Source of the DNA: Fluviispira multicolorata
GTDB taxonomy: Bacteria; Bdellovibrionota_B; Oligoflexia; Silvanigrellales; Silvanigrellaceae
NCBI RefSeq assembly: GCF_009208585.1
Contig: NZ_WFLN01000004.1
Location: 186,001 to 250,000 of the forward strand
Direction of reading: 5' to 3'
DNA: 64,000 nt
The notes under the pieces were generated by a model that was not told the origin of the DNA, did no database searches, and was given only the letters and a program-made list of their open reading frames with translations. The position numbers and the translations under genes are program-made. Below, piece by piece: positions 61,872-64,000 of this stretch (the stretch's first letter is position 1; each line of letters begins with the position of its first letter).

Positions 61872-64000
61872 ATGGCTCAACAGTTTTTGAAAAACTCGAC
61901 TCATCGCGTTAATGAACTTTTTCAGTCAGGAATTACCGAAGCATTAAATGCGCAAGTTAAAATGCTCATTCCCGAATTTCTTTTATTTGCTCTTGTGGAA
62001 CAAAAGGATTCCATCGCATTAAAAATTGCTGTGGAATGTAAACTTGATGAAGTCTTAGTTAAGACAACAATTATAAATGGTATTTATGATAGTATCAATC
62101 AATTGCAGAAAAAACAGGACACTCATTTTCCGCATATGCGTGACGCATCGGGAATGTATGGATCTCCCGAAATTGCCTATTTATTAGAAAGAGCTGATTT
62201 AGAACGAAAAAATTTTGGTGATGCCTACATTAGTACAGGAACGTTATTTCTCGCATTCTTCGATTCTCGCTTAAATTCAAAAGATATTCTTATAAAATCA
62301 GGTCTTAACTATGAAGAAGTTAAGAAAGCTTTGCTTGATGTGCGTGGCAATCATCGGGTTACCAATCGAGATGATGAAGCAAAGCAAAGTGCTTTAAGTC
62401 TTTATACGCGAGATATTACGGCAATGGCGCGCAGAGGTGAACTCGATCCGGTGACTTGCCGTGAAAAAGAAATTGGAAGAGTTGTGCAAGTGCTTTCTCG
62501 TCGGAAAAAAAATAATCCAGTCTTAATTGGTGAACCGGGAGTTGGAAAAACGGTTATAATTGAAGGTCTTGCACAGAGGATTGTTGATTTAGAAGTACCT
62601 GATCATCTTGTCGGTAAAAGAATTTTAAGTCTCGAAATGGCAGATCTCGTTGCAGGCAGTAAAATGCACGGTGAATTTGAAGAGCGTTTAAAAGCAATAA
62701 AAGAAGAAATTATTGAATTAGAAGGGCAGGTAATTTTATTTATCGACGAAATTCATACCGTTGTAGGCGCAGGGCGTACGATGGGAAGCCTTGATGCATC
62801 AAATATTTTAAAGGGATCTTTAGCGACAGGACAATTGCAGTGTGTAGGTGCAACAACATTTAAAGAATATAAGCAATATATAGAAAGTGATAGAGCGCTT
62901 GAGAGACGTTTTCAACCGATTAAAGTTGAAGAGCCATCACTTGAAGATGCAAAAGAAATTTTAAAATCTATCGCAAACAAATATGAAAAGCATCATCAAA
63001 TAAACTATAGTCCTGAATCACTTGATGCAGCTGTTGAATTAAGTAATAAATATGTTTTTAGTAGAAGTCTTCCTGATAAAGCCATTGATCTAATTGATGA
63101 AGCAGGTGCTTTAAAAAGAATTAAAGTTGTTAGCATTCCTGCAGATATCCAAAAATTAGAGCGTGAAAAAGCCAAAAAAGAATTAGAACGAAGTGATTAT
63201 TTTAATAGGCAAGATTTTGCGATGGTCGCTAATGCGCAAATGGAATTGCTCACATTGGAAAATAAAATCTCTGAGCGGAGAAAACAATGGGGTCTTGAAA
63301 TGAATCAAGAAGATCGCATTGTCACTGCTGAAGATATTGCAATATTAATCTCAAAAGTAACAGGTATTCCAGTACAAAGATTGCAAGCAGAAGATTTAGA
63401 AAAATTAGCACATATCGAAGATGCATTAGCAAAAAGACTTATTGGACAAAAATATGCAATTCAAGCTGTCGCCAATGCACTTAGAAGAAATCGAATCGGC
63501 TTGAGAGAAAGAAAAGCTCCTATTGGTAGCTTCTTTTTTTTAGGCCCCACAGGTGTTGGAAAAACAGAGCTTGCAAAGGCTTTGGCAGAATATGTTTTAA
63601 ATGATGAACATCGCTTGTTGCGCTTTGATATGACTGAATTTATGGAACGACATGAAACTTCAAAACTTATAGGTTCTCCACCGGGTTATGTGGGCTATGG
63701 CGAAGGTGGGCAACTGACTGAGAAAGTAAAACGCCAGCCTTATAGTGTATTACTTTTTGATGAAATTGAAAAAGCGCATCCTGATGTTTTTAATTTATTT
63801 TTACAAATTCTTGATGATGGCCGCTTAACTGATGCTGAAGGTCAGTTCGTTAGTTTTGAAAATACTCTTATTATTTTTACAAGTAATATAGGCAGTGAAT
63901 ATATAAGTGAAAATAAAAGAGGAGTGGGGCTTGGTGATTTTAACAAAGATCTTACAAATGATGAAGTGCGTGATCTTGTTATGGGAGAATTAAAAAAATC
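61872..64000 (+). CDS. clpC: ClpC-type AAA+ ATPase (3' end outside window)
   Basis: About 709 codons are visible. The Clp-N region (1-150) is followed by NBD1 with Walker A GEPGVGKT near residue 219 and Walker B LFIDEIH near 290. A short middle domain follows, then NBD2 with GPTGVGKT near 557 and [10 protein letters not shown]. The short middle segment favours ClpC over ClpB, whose coiled coil is longer. It unfolds substrates for ClpP or independently. GCGGAG precedes the ATG. Confidence 0.88.
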   Translation, partial: MAQQFLKNSTHRVNELFQSGITEALNAQVKMLIPEFLLFALVEQKDSIALKIAVECKLDEVLVKTTIINGIYDSINQLQKKQDTHFPHMRDASGMYGSPEIAYLLERADLERKNFGDAYISTGTLFLAFFDSRLNSKDILIKSGLNYEEVKKALLDVRGNHRVTNRDDEAKQSALSLYTRDITAMARRGELDPVTCREKEIGRVVQVLSRRKKNNPVLIGEPGVGKTVIIEGLAQRIVDLEVPDHLVGKRILSLEMADLVAGSKMHGEFEERLKAIKEEIIELEGQVILFIDEIHTVVGAGRTMGSLDASNILKGSLATGQLQCVGATTFKEYKQYIESDRALERRFQPIKVEEPSLEDAKEILKSIANKYEKHHQINYSPESLDAAVELSNKYVFSRSLPDKAIDLIDEAGALKRIKVVSIPADIQKLEREKAKKELERSDYFNRQDFAMVANAQMELLTLENKISERRKQWGLEMNQEDRIVTAEDIAILISKVTGIPVQRLQAEDLEKLAHIEDALAKRLIGQKYAIQAVANALRRNRIGLRERKAPIGSFFFLGPTGVGKTELAKALAEYVLNDEHRLLRFDMTEFMERHETSKLIGSPPGYVGYGEGGQLTEKVKRQPYSVLLFDEIEKAHPDVFNLFLQILDDGRLTDAEGQFVSFENTLIIFTSNIGSEYISENKRGVGLGDFNKDLTNDEVRDLVMGELKK

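Noticed and set aside
61872..64000. ClpB disaggregase
   Set aside because: The segment between the two ATPase domains is too short for the ClpB coiled-coil middle domain.
1..64000. tRNA or rRNA genes
   Set aside because: No T-loop/acceptor-stem combinations or rRNA-like stretches were recognised on either strand; a covariance search could still find a missed tRNA.

Overview
The window is a 64 kb stretch of a low-GC (about one third G+C by eye), Gram-negative, motile bacterium. Outer-membrane-type barrels, a lipid A acyltransferase, two oligopeptide-binding proteins, a full chemotaxis core, MreB and DAP epimerase fit the Bdellovibrionota/Oligoflexia, and the AT richness points towards Silvanigrellales. 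That placement is an inference from gene content; no rRNA gene is present to test it. I recognised no tRNA, rRNA, CRISPR array or intact insertion sequence.

Layout. 1-8.2 kb: a minus-strand run tmk-holB-alpha-glucan phosphorylase-glycosyltransferase-GH57-GH15 (the last cut by the window edge), i.e. replication genes followed by a glycogen/alpha-glucan cluster. 8.3-14.9 kb: a small RRM protein, a three-gene envelope cluster with an HEFGH lipoprotein between two barrel-like proteins, a BamE/SmpA-like lipoprotein, a response regulator, and a CSSCG-starting barrel next to a thioredoxin-like protein. 14.9-18.9 kb: a minus-strand operon mmsA-URC1-URC4 that looks like the GTP-cyclohydrolase-II-like route of uracil catabolism. 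19-25 kb: a DksA-like regulator with a degenerate zinc finger, an OppA-type binding protein, PncA, a FecR-domain protein and unknown genes. 25.2-31.1 kb: rnpA-yidD-yidC-jag-mnmE (no rpmH in front) and a methyltransferase.

31.1-36.5 kb is an accessory, decaying region: very AT-rich, long non-coding gaps, a duplicated and partly eroded module (secreted protein gene plus antisense DoxX-like gene), a GNAT acetyltransferase pseudogene, a transporter remnant, and a two-gene unit made of a TIGR02147-like protein and a secreted peptide built from five exact-length 11-residue repeats. This is the most likely place for an undescribed system.

36.5-52.4 kb returns to ordinary chromosome: SRPBCC protein, mreB, a TonB-like protein, a cyclic-nucleotide-domain/aspartase fusion, a GT39-like membrane glycosyltransferase, an LpxL-type acyltransferase, a protein with a textbook C2H2 finger, ferredoxin, dapF, a second OppA-type protein, folE and a YhbY-type protein. 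52.5-58.2 kb is a chemotaxis operon cheY-cheW-STAS-cheA-cheV-cheB with a possible sigma-28-like promoter. 58.2-64 kb holds a Crp/Fnr regulator, a LuxE-LuxC fusion, lspA and a ClpC-type ATPase that runs off the window end.

Start codons were often moved inward from the longest frame because a Shine-Dalgarno sequence (GGAG, GAGG, AAGGA) sits 5-10 bases before an internal ATG/GTG/TTG. All functional calls are from motif reading, not from database searches.
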